Assembly: GCA_030835135.1 (NCBI GenBank)
Contig: JAUQWO010000075.1
Location: 85,330 to 149,329, forward strand
DNA: 64,000 bases
Direction of reading: 5' to 3'
Source of the DNA: Bacteroidota bacterium
Lineage (GTDB): Bacteria; Bacteroidota; Ignavibacteria; UBA10030; UBA6906
Numbering within the stretch: the stretch's first letter is position 1; each line of letters begins with the position of its first letter. Made by a program: the position numbers and the translations under genes. Shown here in pieces: positions 54,793-63,849 of this stretch. The notes under the pieces are model-generated. The model worked only from the letters and a program-made list of their open reading frames with translations, ran no database searches and had not been told where the DNA came from.

Positions 54793-56748
54793 ATGAAGCG
54801 TCCCCTTCTGATCGGAGTCATGTGTACCTTCTCTGTCCTGTGCGCTGCGCGCGATATCACGGTGGTGTCTCCCGATACCCGCCTCAAGGCCACCCTGACT
54901 GTCGGGACGGAGATCTCGCTGCATGCCTCTGATGGCAGGACGGCCTTGTTCACGGTTGCTCCGATCCGGCTGGATTTCCGGGACGGCTCGCCGTTCCGGT
55001 CTGTCCCGCGGGTAGCCATGGTGTCCCGGAATGCAGCCGATACCCTGATCACCCCCGTTGTCCGCGAACGATCCGCCCGTGTGCCCGAACGCTATAACGA
55101 GGCGGTGGTGAGTTTTCAGGGAGGGTATGCGGTGGCGGTGCGCGCGTATGACGAGGGTATCGCCTACCGCATCAGTACGGAGATCGATCACGACATCGTG
55201 ATCGACAACGAACCGCTCGTCCTCCAGTTCGCTCCGGGCACGGTCGTCACCGCGCAGTACAACCAGACGTTCTGGTCGGCGTATGAGACACCCTACCGCG
55301 TGCGCGCTGCCGCGGCGATGCCCACCGACAGTATGGTGAATCTTCCGCTTCTCGGCCAGCTCCGCAGCGGCCATCGTATCGTTGTCACCGAGGCACAGAT
55401 CGCATCGTATCCCGGGCTCTGGCTGAAGCATGTGCGTGACGGACGCCTGGCATCGGCCTTTCCCGCGTACCCGACGGATCGACTGGAAGGGAACGACCTC
55501 TACCAGCGCGGTATGGTCACCGCGCGCGCAAGGGAGATCGCACGCACCCGGGGATCACGGGACTTTCCCTGGCGCGTGTTCTGCGTCGCGCGGAACGATG
55601 CGGAACTTCTGACGAATGCGATGGTCTACCTGCTGGGAGAACCAACGAAGGTGACCGATCCGTCGTGGATACGTCCGGGCATGGTCACGCTCGATTGGTG
55701 GGGGCGCCGCAATATCCACGGGGTGGACTTCGTCGGTGGCGTGAACACGCCGACGGTGAAGTACTTCATCGACTTCGCCGCGCGATACGGGATACGGTAT
55801 GTGCTGCTCGATGAGGGGTGGTCGCCGGACGAGGATCTGCTCCGCGTGTCGCCGGGGCTGGACATGGCGGAGGTGCTGGCCTATGCCCGCGGCAAGAACG
55901 TCGAGGTGCTCTTGTGGGCGATCTGGTCTACGCTGGAACGGCAGTGGGATGCTGCCTTCGCGCAGTTCACGCGATGGGGGATCGCGGGGATCAAGATCGA
56001 CTTCATGAACAGCGACGACCAGCAGATGGTGGAGTTCTATCACCGGTGCGCGGAGGAGACGGCGAAACGAAAGATGCTCGTGCTGTTCCACGGTGCGTAC
56101 AAACCCGATGGCCTGCAACGCACCTGGCCCAACGCTCCAGTGCGCGAAGGCTTGATCGAGTTCGAACAGAACGGCGTGAACCAGGATGACACCCCATGGT
56201 ACCACACCGTGCTGCCGTTCGTGCGGATGGTTGCGGGAGCGGCGGACTACCTGCCGGGAACGGTGCGCAATGCGCAGCCGCATGAATTCCGTATGGTGCC
56301 CGACCGGCCGATGGGACAGGGGACGCGGGCGCACACCACCGCGCTGTGCGTCGTGCTCGAATGTCCGCTCCGGATGCTGCCGGACAGTCCATCGGACTAC
56401 CTGCGGGAGGATGACTTCACCCGCTTCATGACGTCCATCCCGGTGGAGTGGGATGATATGCGGGTGCTGGAGGCGAGGATCGGGGAGGTGGTGGCCGTCG
56501 CACGGCGCCATGGGAACGATTGGTATATCGGGGCGGTCACGAACGGCACGGCACGCGATGTGCGCCTCGACCTGTCGTTCCTCGATCCAGGGCCGCCGTA
56601 TGTCATGACATCGCTGGCGGATGGCGTGAATGCGGACACAAGGGCCATCGACCACGTGTTCTCCACCTCGGCGGTGCATGCAGGGGATACCCTGACGGTG
56701 CATCTGGCGAAGGGAGGGGGTTGGGTGGCCCGAATGAAGAAATTCTGA
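54793..56748 (+). CDS. Glycoside hydrolase family 97 alpha-glycosidase
   Basis: This 651-residue exported enzyme (signal peptide to about residue 19) has the GH97 layout: an N-terminal beta-supersandwich (DITVVSPDTRLKATLTVG) and a TIM barrel containing MVTLDWWGRRNIHGVDFVGGVNT and WGIAGIKIDFMNSDDQQMVEFYH. The stretch LFHGAYKPDGLQRTWPN and the C-terminal beta domain follow. The Asp in GIKIDFM (about residue 402) is placed like the nucleophile of the retaining, alpha-galactosidase-like GH97 group, so it may not be a SusB-type inverting alpha-glucosidase. No SusC/SusD pair is next to it. Expected location is periplasmic. Confidence 0.9.
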   Translation: MKRPLLIGVMCTFSVLCAARDITVVSPDTRLKATLTVGTEISLHASDGRTALFTVAPIRLDFRDGSPFRSVPRVAMVSRNAADTLITPVVRERSARVPERYNEAVVSFQGGYAVAVRAYDEGIAYRISTEIDHDIVIDNEPLVLQFAPGTVVTAQYNQTFWSAYETPYRVRAAAAMPTDSMVNLPLLGQLRSGHRIVVTEAQIASYPGLWLKHVRDGRLASAFPAYPTDRLEGNDLYQRGMVTARAREIARTRGSRDFPWRVFCVARNDAELLTNAMVYLLGEPTKVTDPSWIRPGMVTLDWWGRRNIHGVDFVGGVNTPTVKYFIDFAARYGIRYVLLDEGWSPDEDLLRVSPGLDMAEVLAYARGKNVEVLLWAIWSTLERQWDAAFAQFTRWGIAGIKIDFMNSDDQQMVEFYHRCAEETAKRKMLVLFHGAYKPDGLQRTWPNAPVREGLIEFEQNGVNQDDTPWYHTVLPFVRMVAGAADYLPGTVRNAQPHEFRMVPDRPMGQGTRAHTTALCVVLECPLRMLPDSPSDYLREDDFTRFMTSIPVEWDDMRVLEARIGEVVAVARRHGNDWYIGAVTNGTARDVRLDLSFLDPGPPYVMTSLADGVNADTRAIDHVFSTSAVHAGDTLTVHLAKGGGWVARMKKF

Positions 56749-56779
56749 ATTCAGATATCCGATATCTGATATCTGAATT
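56748..56779. repeat. AT-rich palindrome between GH97 and nadE
   Basis: An 11-bp inverted repeat (56748-56758 with 56769-56779) starts in the last base of the GH97 stop codon. A second perfect palindrome lies inside it (56752-56759 with 56761-56768). The composition is strikingly AT-rich for this genome. The arms include TTCAGAT and ATCTGAA, as upstream of uvrA. It may be an operator or a transcript end. Confidence 0.55.
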
Positions 56780-56801
56780 GAATTATCAACGTGACGGCAT
56801 G

Positions 56802-56830
56802 TTGAATACGAACCGAGCCTTTCGTACCTT
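56802..56830 (+). promoter_or_regulatory. nadE promoter
   Basis: TTGAAT (56802-56807) and TACCTT (56825-56830) are 17 nt apart. The ATG at 56837 begins 7 nt after the -10 box, at the expected transcription start, and no ribosome binding site fits in between. Confidence 0.7.
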
Positions 56831-56836
56831 CTGCCT

Positions 56837-57679
56837 ATGGAAACTGTTGAGAGTATTGAATTAGGCTCGCTCCTCGATCCGTCCCTCGTCGAGAAGATCC
56901 TGGTGGCGTTCCTGCGCGACGAGACGTCGGTTGCAGGGTTCACGAAGGGCGTGCTGGGACTCTCCGGCGGCATCGATTCGGCCGTCAGTGCCGCCCTCGC
57001 CGCGCGGGCGCTGGGACCGGAGAATGTCCTCGGCGTCATGATGCCATACCGTACGAGTGCGCCCGAGAGCAAAGCGGACGCCGAACTCGTCGCGAAGGCG
57101 ATCGGCATCCGGACGGAACTGGTCGACATCTCGCCGATGGTGGATCCGTATCTTGCCCTCGGCAGCGGCGCCGATCGGGTGCGGGGGGGGAACGTCATGG
57201 CCCGCGAACGGATGATCATCCTGTATGATATCTCCCAGCGCGAGAAAGCGCTGGTTCTGGGAACGTCCAACAAGACCGAATTGATGCTCGGCTACGGCAC
57301 GCTGTTCGGGGACATGGCGTCAGCCCTGAATCCGCTCGGCGACCTGTACAAGACACAGATCTGGCAACTGGCGCGGCATCTCGGGCTGCCGGACAGAGTG
57401 ATCGACAAGAAGCCCTCCGCCGATCTTTGGGCGGGACAGACGGATGAAGGGGAGATGGGGTTCACCTACCAGGATGTCGACCGGCTCCTCTATTGTATGC
57501 TGGACGAACGGCGCACGGACGCCGAACTGCTGAGGATGGGCTTCGCAGAGCCATTCATCACGCGGGTCCGGGGGATGATCACCCGGAGCCAGTTCAAACG
57601 CCGGCCACCGGTCATCGCGAAACTATCGCACCGGACCATCAACGTCGATTTCCGCTATCCGCGGGACTGGGGCATATGA
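56837..57679 (+). CDS. nadE: NH3-dependent NAD synthetase
   Basis: NadE amidates deamido-NAD to NAD. The 280-residue protein has the PP-loop [57 protein letters not shown], and [19 protein letters not shown]. It has no glutaminase domain, so it uses ammonia directly. Its mRNA may be leaderless (see promoter). The stop overlaps the ATG of rsmI (ATGA). larB, whose substrate is the NAD precursor NaAD, is 10 kb away, but there is no direct link. Confidence 0.96.
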   Translation: METVESIELGSLLDPSLVEKILVAFLRDETSVAGFTKGVLGLSGGIDSAVSAALAARALGPENVLGVMMPYRTSAPESKADAELVAKAIGIRTELVDISPMVDPYLALGSGADRVRGGNVMARERMIILYDISQREKALVLGTSNKTELMLGYGTLFGDMASALNPLGDLYKTQIWQLARHLGLPDRVIDKKPSADLWAGQTDEGEMGFTYQDVDRLLYCMLDERRTDAELLRMGFAEPFITRVRGMITRSQFKRRPPVIAKLSHRTINVDFRYPRDWGI

Positions 57680-58419
57680 CGGAGACGATCCAGCCCGGAA
57701 CGCTGTACGTCGTCTCGACTCCAATCGGAAATCTGGGGGACATCACCCACCGGGCGCTGCACATCCTGGGGAACGTGGATGTGATCGCCGCCGAGGACAC
57801 GCGCACCTCGCGTGTCCTCCTTGACCACTACGGCATCACCACGCCTCTGGTCAGCTATTTTTTGCAGAATGAACTCCGCCGCATCCCTGAACTCGTTCAG
57901 CGTCTGAAGACGGGCGGGAGTGTGGCTGTCGTGAGCGATGCCGGCACACCCGGCATCTCCGATCCGGCGTTCGCACTGGTACGTGCTGCGTTGCAGGAAG
58001 GCGCGCAGGTGATATCGGTCCCCGGAGCGAGCGCAATGCTGACCGCGTTGGTCGCCAGCGGGCTGCCGACGGAGCGGTTCGTGTTCGAGGGCTTTTTGCC
58101 GCACAAGAAAGGCAGGAAGACGCGGATCGGACAGATCGCGGGTGAACCGCGGACCGTCGTGTTGTATGAATCCCCGCACCGGATCGAACGAACGCTGGGT
58201 GATCTTGCGGAAGCGATGGGGGACCGGCGGGCGGTGCTTGCGCGGGAGTTGACGAAGAAATTCGAGGAGATGCGGCGGGGGACGGTCAGCGAGCTCCTCG
58301 ACGGTGTGCGCAACGCTCCCCCGCGTGGAGAGATCGTGCTGGTCATCGAGGGCTGCGACCGCCGCCAGGCAGGTGCGCAGACGGATGAGGGAGAAGACAA
58401 GGAAACGGACCATGGCTAA
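57676..58419 (+). CDS. rsmI: 16S rRNA 2'-O-methyltransferase RsmI
   Basis: RsmI methylates the ribose of C1402 in 16S rRNA. The 247-residue protein begins [24 protein letters not shown]. It then has [71 protein letters not shown] and [13 protein letters not shown], all conserved in this tetrapyrrole-methylase-fold family. The start at 57676 overlaps nadE by 4 nt. The 3' end overlaps the amylase gene by 8 nt. Confidence 0.96.
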   Translation: MTETIQPGTLYVVSTPIGNLGDITHRALHILGNVDVIAAEDTRTSRVLLDHYGITTPLVSYFLQNELRRIPELVQRLKTGGSVAVVSDAGTPGISDPAFALVRAALQEGAQVISVPGASAMLTALVASGLPTERFVFEGFLPHKKGRKTRIGQIAGEPRTVVLYESPHRIERTLGDLAEAMGDRRAVLARELTKKFEEMRRGTVSELLDGVRNAPPRGEIVLVIEGCDRRQAGAQTDEGEDKETDHG

Positions 58420-59959
58420 GAGCGAGAAGAAGACCGAGGTGTCCCCGCGTCTGCAGGTGACGCAACATCCCGTGATGTATGAGGTGAACACGCGCATCCT
58501 TCTCCACGAACTCTCGGAGGAGGCGGGTGATACCGTCACGCTGGCGGACATCCCCGACCGGATCGTGGACGGCTGGTGTGCGTTGGGGGTCGATGCCGTG
58601 TGGTTGATGGGTGTGTGGACCACGGGGGCGCTGGGACGCCAGCTCGCCCTGGAGACCCCCGGTCTGCGGGAAGAGTACCGGAGGTCGCTCCCGGACGTGG
58701 CCGCCGAGGACATCCTCGGGTCCCCGTATGCAGTGCAGGAGTACCGCGTGGCTCCGGCACTCGGCGGCGACAAGGCGCTCCGGTCGCTCCGCGCCCGTCT
58801 CGCGAAGAAGGGGGTCGGCCTCATCCTGGATTACGTGAGCAACCACACCGCACGCGACCACGGATGGGTGAAGCACCATCCCGAATACTTTATCCACACT
58901 GATCCGGCCGGCAACGGCGCGCAGATCACCGACGGGTTCATTGCGCAAACGGCGGCAGGTGAGTTGATGATCGCGCACGGCCGCGATCCGATGTTCCCCG
59001 GTTGGACCGACACCGCTCAGCTCAATGTGAACTCGAAGGCTGCGCGGGAGGCGATGATCGCGCAGCTGGAAGAGATCGCCGGGATGTGCGATGGAGTGCG
59101 GTGCGATATGGCGATGCTCCTTCTTGCCGATGTCTTCGAGCGGACGTGGGGTGAGCGTGGTGCGCGGCCGGAGGATGATCGGGCAGAGCGGGAGTTCTGG
59201 CGTGAGGCCATCGGACAGGTGACGTCGTCCCATCCGGGGTTCATGTTCATCGCCGAGGCGTACTGGAACCGGGAGTGGGATCTGCAGCAGTTGGGCTTCA
59301 ACTACACGTACGACAAGACACTCTACGATCGGCTGCTGCGTGAGGGCGCCTCGTCGGTGCGTGACCACCTCAAGGCGGACATGGTGTATCAGTCGCGCAG
59401 TCTCCGCTTCCTGGAGAACCACGATGAGGAGCGTGCGGCCCGGATGTTGCCGTCGGAGGCCTGGCAGTTCGCGGCTGCGGCGGTCGTTGCCACGGTGCCG
59501 GGCATGTTCCTTCTCCACGATGGACAGATGGAGGCGCGCAGTGTGCGTGTCCCGGTGCAACTCCGCCGGCGGGTCGCCGAGATGCCGAACGCACGGAGCA
59601 TCGCATTCTACACCACGCTGCTCGGCATCATCGACCATCCCGTGTTTCGGGAGGGTCAATGGCGCCTGCTCTCGCTGCGGTCGGCGTGGCACGACAACCA
59701 CACATGGCACAATTTCATCAGTTACTGGTGGCACGATCAGGCGCACGGTGACCGGCTCATCGTTGTGAACTATGCGCCCCACAGCGGGCAGGTCTACGTG
59801 GACGTCCCCCTGGACCTCCTGGAGGGACATCTGATCGAGTTCAAGGACCTGCTCGGTGGCACCACGTATACACGGGAGCGCCTGGCGCTCCATGCGAAGG
59901 GGATGTACTTTGATCTCCCGGGATACGGTATCCATGTGTTTGAGGTGGCAGGAAGCTGA
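58412..59959 (+). CDS. GH13 alpha-amylase family protein
   Basis: This 515-residue (beta/alpha)8 glycosidase has an early conserved region LILDYVSNHTARDH. The nucleophile is Asp232 in GVRCDMAML, the acid/base is Glu282 in FIAEAYW, and the transition-state Asp338 is in LENHDEERA. It lacks a signal peptide ([15 protein letters not shown]), so it is predicted to be cytoplasmic, unlike the exported GH97 enzyme nearby. The unusual opening HPVMYEVNTRILLHELSEEAG and WLMGVWTTG are typical of a cytoplasmic GH13 group of uncertain substrate. It overlaps rsmI by 8 nt. The frame is open to 58304, but 58412 is the natural start. Confidence 0.88.
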   Translation: MAKSEKKTEVSPRLQVTQHPVMYEVNTRILLHELSEEAGDTVTLADIPDRIVDGWCALGVDAVWLMGVWTTGALGRQLALETPGLREEYRRSLPDVAAEDILGSPYAVQEYRVAPALGGDKALRSLRARLAKKGVGLILDYVSNHTARDHGWVKHHPEYFIHTDPAGNGAQITDGFIAQTAAGELMIAHGRDPMFPGWTDTAQLNVNSKAAREAMIAQLEEIAGMCDGVRCDMAMLLLADVFERTWGERGARPEDDRAEREFWREAIGQVTSSHPGFMFIAEAYWNREWDLQQLGFNYTYDKTLYDRLLREGASSVRDHLKADMVYQSRSLRFLENHDEERAARMLPSEAWQFAAAAVVATVPGMFLLHDGQMEARSVRVPVQLRRRVAEMPNARSIAFYTTLLGIIDHPVFREGQWRLLSLRSAWHDNHTWHNFISYWWHDQAHGDRLIVVNYAPHSGQVYVDVPLDLLEGHLIEFKDLLGGTTYTRERLALHAKGMYFDLPGYGIHVFEVAGS

Positions 59960-59987
59960 CGAGCAGTGAAGAGAGGAGAGCGGGACG

Positions 59988-61154
59988 ATGCCGTACAGGG
60001 CGATGGCACTTGTGATCGCGGTTTTCCTGACCACATCAGGGTATTGCCAGGTCCCGGTTGTGATGGGACAGAAGTATGTGATGCACTCGTCGGTTCTCAA
60101 AGAAGACCGCTCGTACCAGGTCTCCCTTCCGGCAAGTTATCATTGGGCACTCGACCGGCGATATCCGGTGTTGTATGTCCTGGATGGAGAGACGCATTTC
60201 GCGCACGCCGCCGCCTCGGCAGGCTTTCTTGCTGGACAGGGGGAGATGCCCGAGGTGATCGTTGTCGCGATCACCAGTGCTGTGCGGATACGCGATTTTA
60301 CCCAGACCGATTGGTCATCACATTGGCACGGCGGGGGTGGGGCAAACAATTTCAGAAGGTTCCTCTCCACGGAACTGTTGCCGAGGATCGACAAGAACCT
60401 GCGGACCAACGGATTCCGCATACTGTCCGGGCATTCGGCCTCAGGCCAATTCGTCCTGTACACATTGACGTCCGAGCCCTCGCTGTTCAATGCCTATATC
60501 GCGATCAGCCCCAGTCTCGATTGGGATGATGGGCTGCCGCAGCGATCGCTGGATGAATCGCTCGGACGGACCGACAGCTTGAGATCGTTTCTCTATTTCG
60601 CGTGGTCGGATGATGCCGGCCCGGCGTTGGAAGCGGATCAACGGGTGGTGAGGACGCTCGAAACCCGGTCTCCCAGGGGCTTACGCTGGGTGGCGAAGGG
60701 TTTCCCGGATGAGACCCACGTCAGTATCCCCCTGCTCGCGCACATTGATGCATTGCGCAATGTGTTTGCGGGGTATAGGTTCCATGATGATCTTCTGGAA
60801 AAAGGGTTTGCGTTCGTGGAAGAACATTTTCGGACAGTGTCCACGACGGTAGGGTATTCCATTTCAGTACCGGAGGCCGTGATCAACAATTTCGGGTATC
60901 AGGCACTGGAGAAGGGGAACATCCAGGAGGCCCTCGGGTACTTCAAACGGAACATCACACAGAATCCGAACTCCGCGAACGCGCAGGATGGCCTTGCCGA
61001 TGCCTATGAGAAGGCGGGGATGTGGGGGGAGGCGATCGCGTCATCGCAGAAGGCCGTTGCGTTGGCGAAGAGATTCTCCGACCGCAACCTGGGGTATTTT
61101 CGCGAGCACGCGAAGAAGATCAAAGAGAAGGCGAGAACCAACGCTGGCAAGTGA
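59988..61154 (+). CDS. Alpha/beta-hydrolase esterase with C-terminal TPR
   Basis: This 388-residue protein starts with a hydrophobic signal-like segment (MALVIAVFLTTSGYCQ). The esterase-D-like alpha/beta hydrolase fold has YPVLYVLDGETHFAHAA and the nucleophile Ser150 in SGHSASGQFVLYTL, and a late His in FPDETHVSIPLL. The last 110 residues form tetratricopeptide repeats (ALGYFKRNITQNPNSANAQD; AYEKAGMWGEAIASSQKA). The combination is common in Bacteroidota exported esterases related to enterochelin and S-formylglutathione esterases. Substrate unknown. It starts 28 nt after the amylase gene. Confidence 0.85.
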   Translation: MPYRAMALVIAVFLTTSGYCQVPVVMGQKYVMHSSVLKEDRSYQVSLPASYHWALDRRYPVLYVLDGETHFAHAAASAGFLAGQGEMPEVIVVAITSAVRIRDFTQTDWSSHWHGGGGANNFRRFLSTELLPRIDKNLRTNGFRILSGHSASGQFVLYTLTSEPSLFNAYIAISPSLDWDDGLPQRSLDESLGRTDSLRSFLYFAWSDDAGPALEADQRVVRTLETRSPRGLRWVAKGFPDETHVSIPLLAHIDALRNVFAGYRFHDDLLEKGFAFVEEHFRTVSTTVGYSISVPEAVINNFGYQALEKGNIQEALGYFKRNITQNPNSANAQDGLADAYEKAGMWGEAIASSQKAVALAKRFSDRNLGYFREHAKKIKEKARTNAGK

Positions 61155-61227
61155 GAACGCGGTGCCTGATCCGCGGGCGAAGATAATGCGGGCGACGATC
61201 ACGGGCGACGATCACCCGGAGTCCGCG

Positions 61228-61256
61228 TTGACAATTCCTTCGAGGAGTGCTATCTT
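61228..61256 (+). promoter_or_regulatory. Promoter upstream of the gene at 61401
   Basis: TTGACA (61228-61233) and TATCTT (61251-61256) are 17 nt apart, the closest match to a textbook -35 box in the window. An intrinsic terminator follows about 35 nt after the expected start. Confidence 0.7.
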
Positions 61257-61262
61257 GCGGTT

Positions 61263-61338
61263 GCACACTCGGGGGGGACGATGTGATACTGGATATGCCT
61301 CCTGTTTCTGTGGTTGAGATCGGAGGCATTCTTTTTTT
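61263..61338 (+). ncRNA. Candidate short RNA or attenuator leader
   Basis: Transcription from the promoter at 61228-61256 would start near 61263 and meet an intrinsic terminator at 61295-61338, giving an RNA of about 75 nt. Read-through would give a leader of about 138 nt for the gene at 61401. No known RNA family is recognised. Confidence 0.4.
61295..61338 (+). terminator. Intrinsic terminator in the leader of the gene at 61401
   Basis: ATGCCTCC (61295-61302) pairs with GGAGGCAT (61322-61329) around a 19-nt loop, followed by seven T at 61332-61338. The right arm carries a GGAGG that could mimic a ribosome binding site. Confidence 0.65.
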
Positions 61339-61400
61339 GGGGGGTGGGTCTGCATTCGAGACAATAGGACATTCAGCGGCAGGAAAGGATCTTTGGACTC

Positions 61401-62621
61401 ATGAATCGATTCTGGTGCATGATCGTGCCCGTTTTCATGGTCGGCAGTTCTCTGGTCGAGGCCCAGAACGTCGAGCGGATCGATTCGCTCCTGGCAGCAC
61501 GTGACTATGCCGGGGCCCGGGAGGCCATCAACGCCGCTCCGGCCGGGTCGGTGGAAGATGCCCGCACGGTGATCGATCATCTGCAGTCGCTCCCGAATCT
61601 TCCGGATTCACTCTTCACTGCCCGTGTCCTCAATGCCATGACTCAGGCGGATGAGTATGAGGCCGGCAACGCCGGGAAGCTGTCGGCATCATTCTACATG
61701 AAGATGCAGGGGCTGCACGCGTCACAGAAGTCCCCCGCTGCGTATGAATGCCTCGTACTTGCCAGGTACTTCCGGACGAAGCACGTCAGGGAGGAACTCG
61801 ACCGCCTGCGGAACAACCTCGCGACGACGTATGGCTATGTCGCTACGGAGGACTTCACGAAGGCGGATGCGCTGTGTGGGATGTTCAGTCAGGAACAGCG
61901 TACGTACGCGTTCAGGATCATTGAGGATTCGCTCCACCGTGCGTACGAATGGCTGCGACCTCAGATCGAGGATGGAAAAGTGCGACAGCGTCGCGAGCGG
62001 AGCAGAACGACTGTCTCCAGGAACTGGTACGTCATGGGCGGTGCCGGAATGAACCCGAGCGTGAGGCTGGACAAGCAGCAGCTCACCATGACGGAGATCG
62101 AGCCCAGGGAGTACGCTGTGTGGGACGTCCCCCGGATCTCGATCAAAACCATAGCCTTGTTCTGGTGTCTGGAAGGGGGCTATTTCGTTTCCCCCCGGAC
62201 ATCCCTGGGTTTGTCATTCGCCCGCTGGAGAGACACGTACCGCAACCCGGTCAAGAACCTGTGGAAGGGTGAATATTTCTCCTACAGTGTGGCAGTCGAG
62301 TATATGCGGGGAGATGTGTTCGTCAAATATCGTCTGACTGACAAGACCGGACCGAGACCGCTGCTGGCAGCGGGGCTTGGCTTTGCGAGATATGCCCTCT
62401 CGTCTCTGGAAGAACCGGACGCCGGACACAACCTTCAGGTCACGGGGAGCGAAAGCACGGTGTATCGCCTCATGATCGGAGGGGGAGCCGAATACGTGTT
62501 CTCGGAGAATAGTCCTCTGTTTGCTGCGTGCAACGCATCGGTGTATCTGAACTCGGAACAGACGGGGATCCTCTCCAGGTTCACGTTCGAGGTGACGCTG
62601 CAGGCGGGGGTGATCCTCTGA
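61401..62621 (+). CDS. Exported hypothetical protein, probable outer-membrane beta-barrel
   Basis: This 406-residue protein has a signal peptide (about 1-21, ending VEA). A helical region with a repeat-like pattern follows (SLLAARDYAGAREAINAAPAGS; FRTKHVREELDRLRNN; about 25-190). The second half is rich in alternating strands and aromatic residues (SRNWYVMGGAGMNPSVRL; GYFVSPRTSLGLSFARW; EVTLQAGVIL at the very end), as in small outer-membrane barrels. No family is recognised. A promoter and terminator precede it, which suggests regulated expression. The next gene encodes another likely barrel protein. Confidence 0.7.
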   Translation: MNRFWCMIVPVFMVGSSLVEAQNVERIDSLLAARDYAGAREAINAAPAGSVEDARTVIDHLQSLPNLPDSLFTARVLNAMTQADEYEAGNAGKLSASFYMKMQGLHASQKSPAAYECLVLARYFRTKHVREELDRLRNNLATTYGYVATEDFTKADALCGMFSQEQRTYAFRIIEDSLHRAYEWLRPQIEDGKVRQRRERSRTTVSRNWYVMGGAGMNPSVRLDKQQLTMTEIEPREYAVWDVPRISIKTIALFWCLEGGYFVSPRTSLGLSFARWRDTYRNPVKNLWKGEYFSYSVAVEYMRGDVFVKYRLTDKTGPRPLLAAGLGFARYALSSLEEPDAGHNLQVTGSESTVYRLMIGGGAEYVFSENSPLFAACNASVYLNSEQTGILSRFTFEVTLQAGVIL

Positions 62622-62722
62622 ACAGAGGGCATCTCTCGAGAGCTTGCCCGGGCCCGGGTTGTCACCCAATGGCGCCATGGGCCTGGCCTCACGATAATGA
62701 ACAGCGCGAAGAACTCTCTTTT

Positions 62723-63709
62723 ATGTTGACCGTCCGCCTCACATTCATGCTGCTCGTCCTTCTCTCGATTCCCGCCGCCGGATTCGCAGACGCCATTACG
62801 ACCAGGGAAGGGATAACGCACACAGGTACCATTGCCAGGATCACGGGCGAGCACATTGCGCTGACGAAAGCACGGCAATCGGCGGTGTTCATCCGTTCAG
62901 CTGTCATGGATGTGACCTTTGACGTGTCGGATGTCGTGGCCCTTGGTTCGGGCGACACCCTGCAGGCGAAGGTGCTGCGTACAGAGGACAGCATTCTGGT
63001 CGTTGCCCTCGAACAGGGACTACGGATCCTGCCCGTGTCGTCGATCGCAGGAATCGCGTATTCGTCCGGAGGGCCGTTGCGTGTCCGGGAGATCTCGGAT
63101 ACGGACGATTCATTCCACTCAGGGGAAGTGACGGCAACGATCGGCAGGACAGCGTTGTCACTCAGTATGAGCATTGGGGCACAGAGTGCCGTGTACAGGT
63201 TTGGAGGTTCTGTCCCCAACTGGTTGACGGGCTTCAGGGAGTCGCCGATCGAGAAACAATTCGCGGGTGCGCTCTATGATCTGGGAGCCCGCTTCGACAT
63301 CGAGGCCAGGTTCAGCGTGGCGCTAGGGATTCTGCTGTATACGGGTGAGGCAAATGGTCCGGGTGCTCCAGAACTGCGCGAAGTCGGCTACTTCGGCTTC
63401 TACACGTCCGGCATGTATTGTCTTTTCCCGTACAATGCGTTCGACGTATACGTGCGACTGCAGTTGGGGATCCTGAGGGGTTGGTGGAAGCTCTCGGGAA
63501 ATGTCAATAAGGACGCGCGCAGTCCTGTCGCATCCGTAGTGCCGGCAGTGGGTATACAATACAGATTCTTCGAGCTGCTGCAGGTGTACTGTGAATGCGA
63601 TGGGCATTTTGCCACTCTCCCGTTGAGCGAAAGCGGTGAATCCCTCGAGACGCACGGGCTTGTCTTCTCCCTGGGCCTGCGCATGCATGTGCCAAAGATA
63701 GGCTTGTGA
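62723..63709 (+). CDS. Exported hypothetical protein with SH3-like repeats and barrel-like C terminus
   Basis: This 328-residue protein has a signal peptide (about 1-23, ending GFADA). Residues 25-115 look like paired small beta domains (GTIARITGEHIALTKAR; GDTLQAKVLRTEDSILVVAL) of the kind that recur in Bacteroidota envelope proteins. From about 125 on the sequence has amphipathic strands with aromatic ends (LYDLGARFDIEARFSVALGILLY; YVRLQLGILRGWW; LGLRMHVPKIGL), suggesting an outer-membrane barrel. No named family is recognised. The frame is open upstream to 62528 inside the previous gene, but 62723 is the only start before the signal peptide. The 101-nt gap before it contains several short palindromes and no clear promoter. 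Confidence 0.65.
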   Translation: MLTVRLTFMLLVLLSIPAAGFADAITTREGITHTGTIARITGEHIALTKARQSAVFIRSAVMDVTFDVSDVVALGSGDTLQAKVLRTEDSILVVALEQGLRILPVSSIAGIAYSSGGPLRVREISDTDDSFHSGEVTATIGRTALSLSMSIGAQSAVYRFGGSVPNWLTGFRESPIEKQFAGALYDLGARFDIEARFSVALGILLYTGEANGPGAPELREVGYFGFYTSGMYCLFPYNAFDVYVRLQLGILRGWWKLSGNVNKDARSPVASVVPAVGIQYRFFELLQVYCECDGHFATLPLSESGESLETHGLVFSLGLRMHVPKIGL

Positions 63710-63733
63710 TCTGTCGGGCACGACCTTCCCCTC

Positions 63734-63761
63734 TTGACTTTTTCCCCCGAAGTTGTATCTT
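63734..63761 (+). promoter_or_regulatory. groES promoter
   Basis: TTGACT (63734-63739) and TATCTT (63756-63761) are 16 nt apart and sit directly upstream of the CIRCE operator, as expected for a HrcA-controlled chaperonin promoter. Confidence 0.75.
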
Positions 63762-63762
63762 A

Positions 63763-63789
63763 TTAGCACTCAACACAAGCGAGTGCTAA
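63763..63789 (+). promoter_or_regulatory. CIRCE operator (HrcA binding site)
   Basis: TTAGCACTC (63763-63771), nine spacer bases and GAGTGCTAA (63781-63789) make a perfect CIRCE element, the binding site of the heat-shock repressor HrcA. It overlaps the expected transcription start of groES. Confidence 0.97.
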
Positions 63790-63849
63790 CGAATCCGCAC
63801 ACATCTGTAACTCTTTTTGTATCAATACATTATCAACACAGGAGGCAGT

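Noticed and set aside
56748..56779. Insertion-sequence end or integrase attachment site
   Set aside because: No transposase remnant, target duplication or second copy is seen in the window apart from the short arms near uvrA.
61247..61504. 85-codon plus-strand frame through the leader of the gene at 61401
   Set aside because: It begins before the expected transcription start, crosses the terminator and runs out of frame into the real gene. It has no recognisable features.
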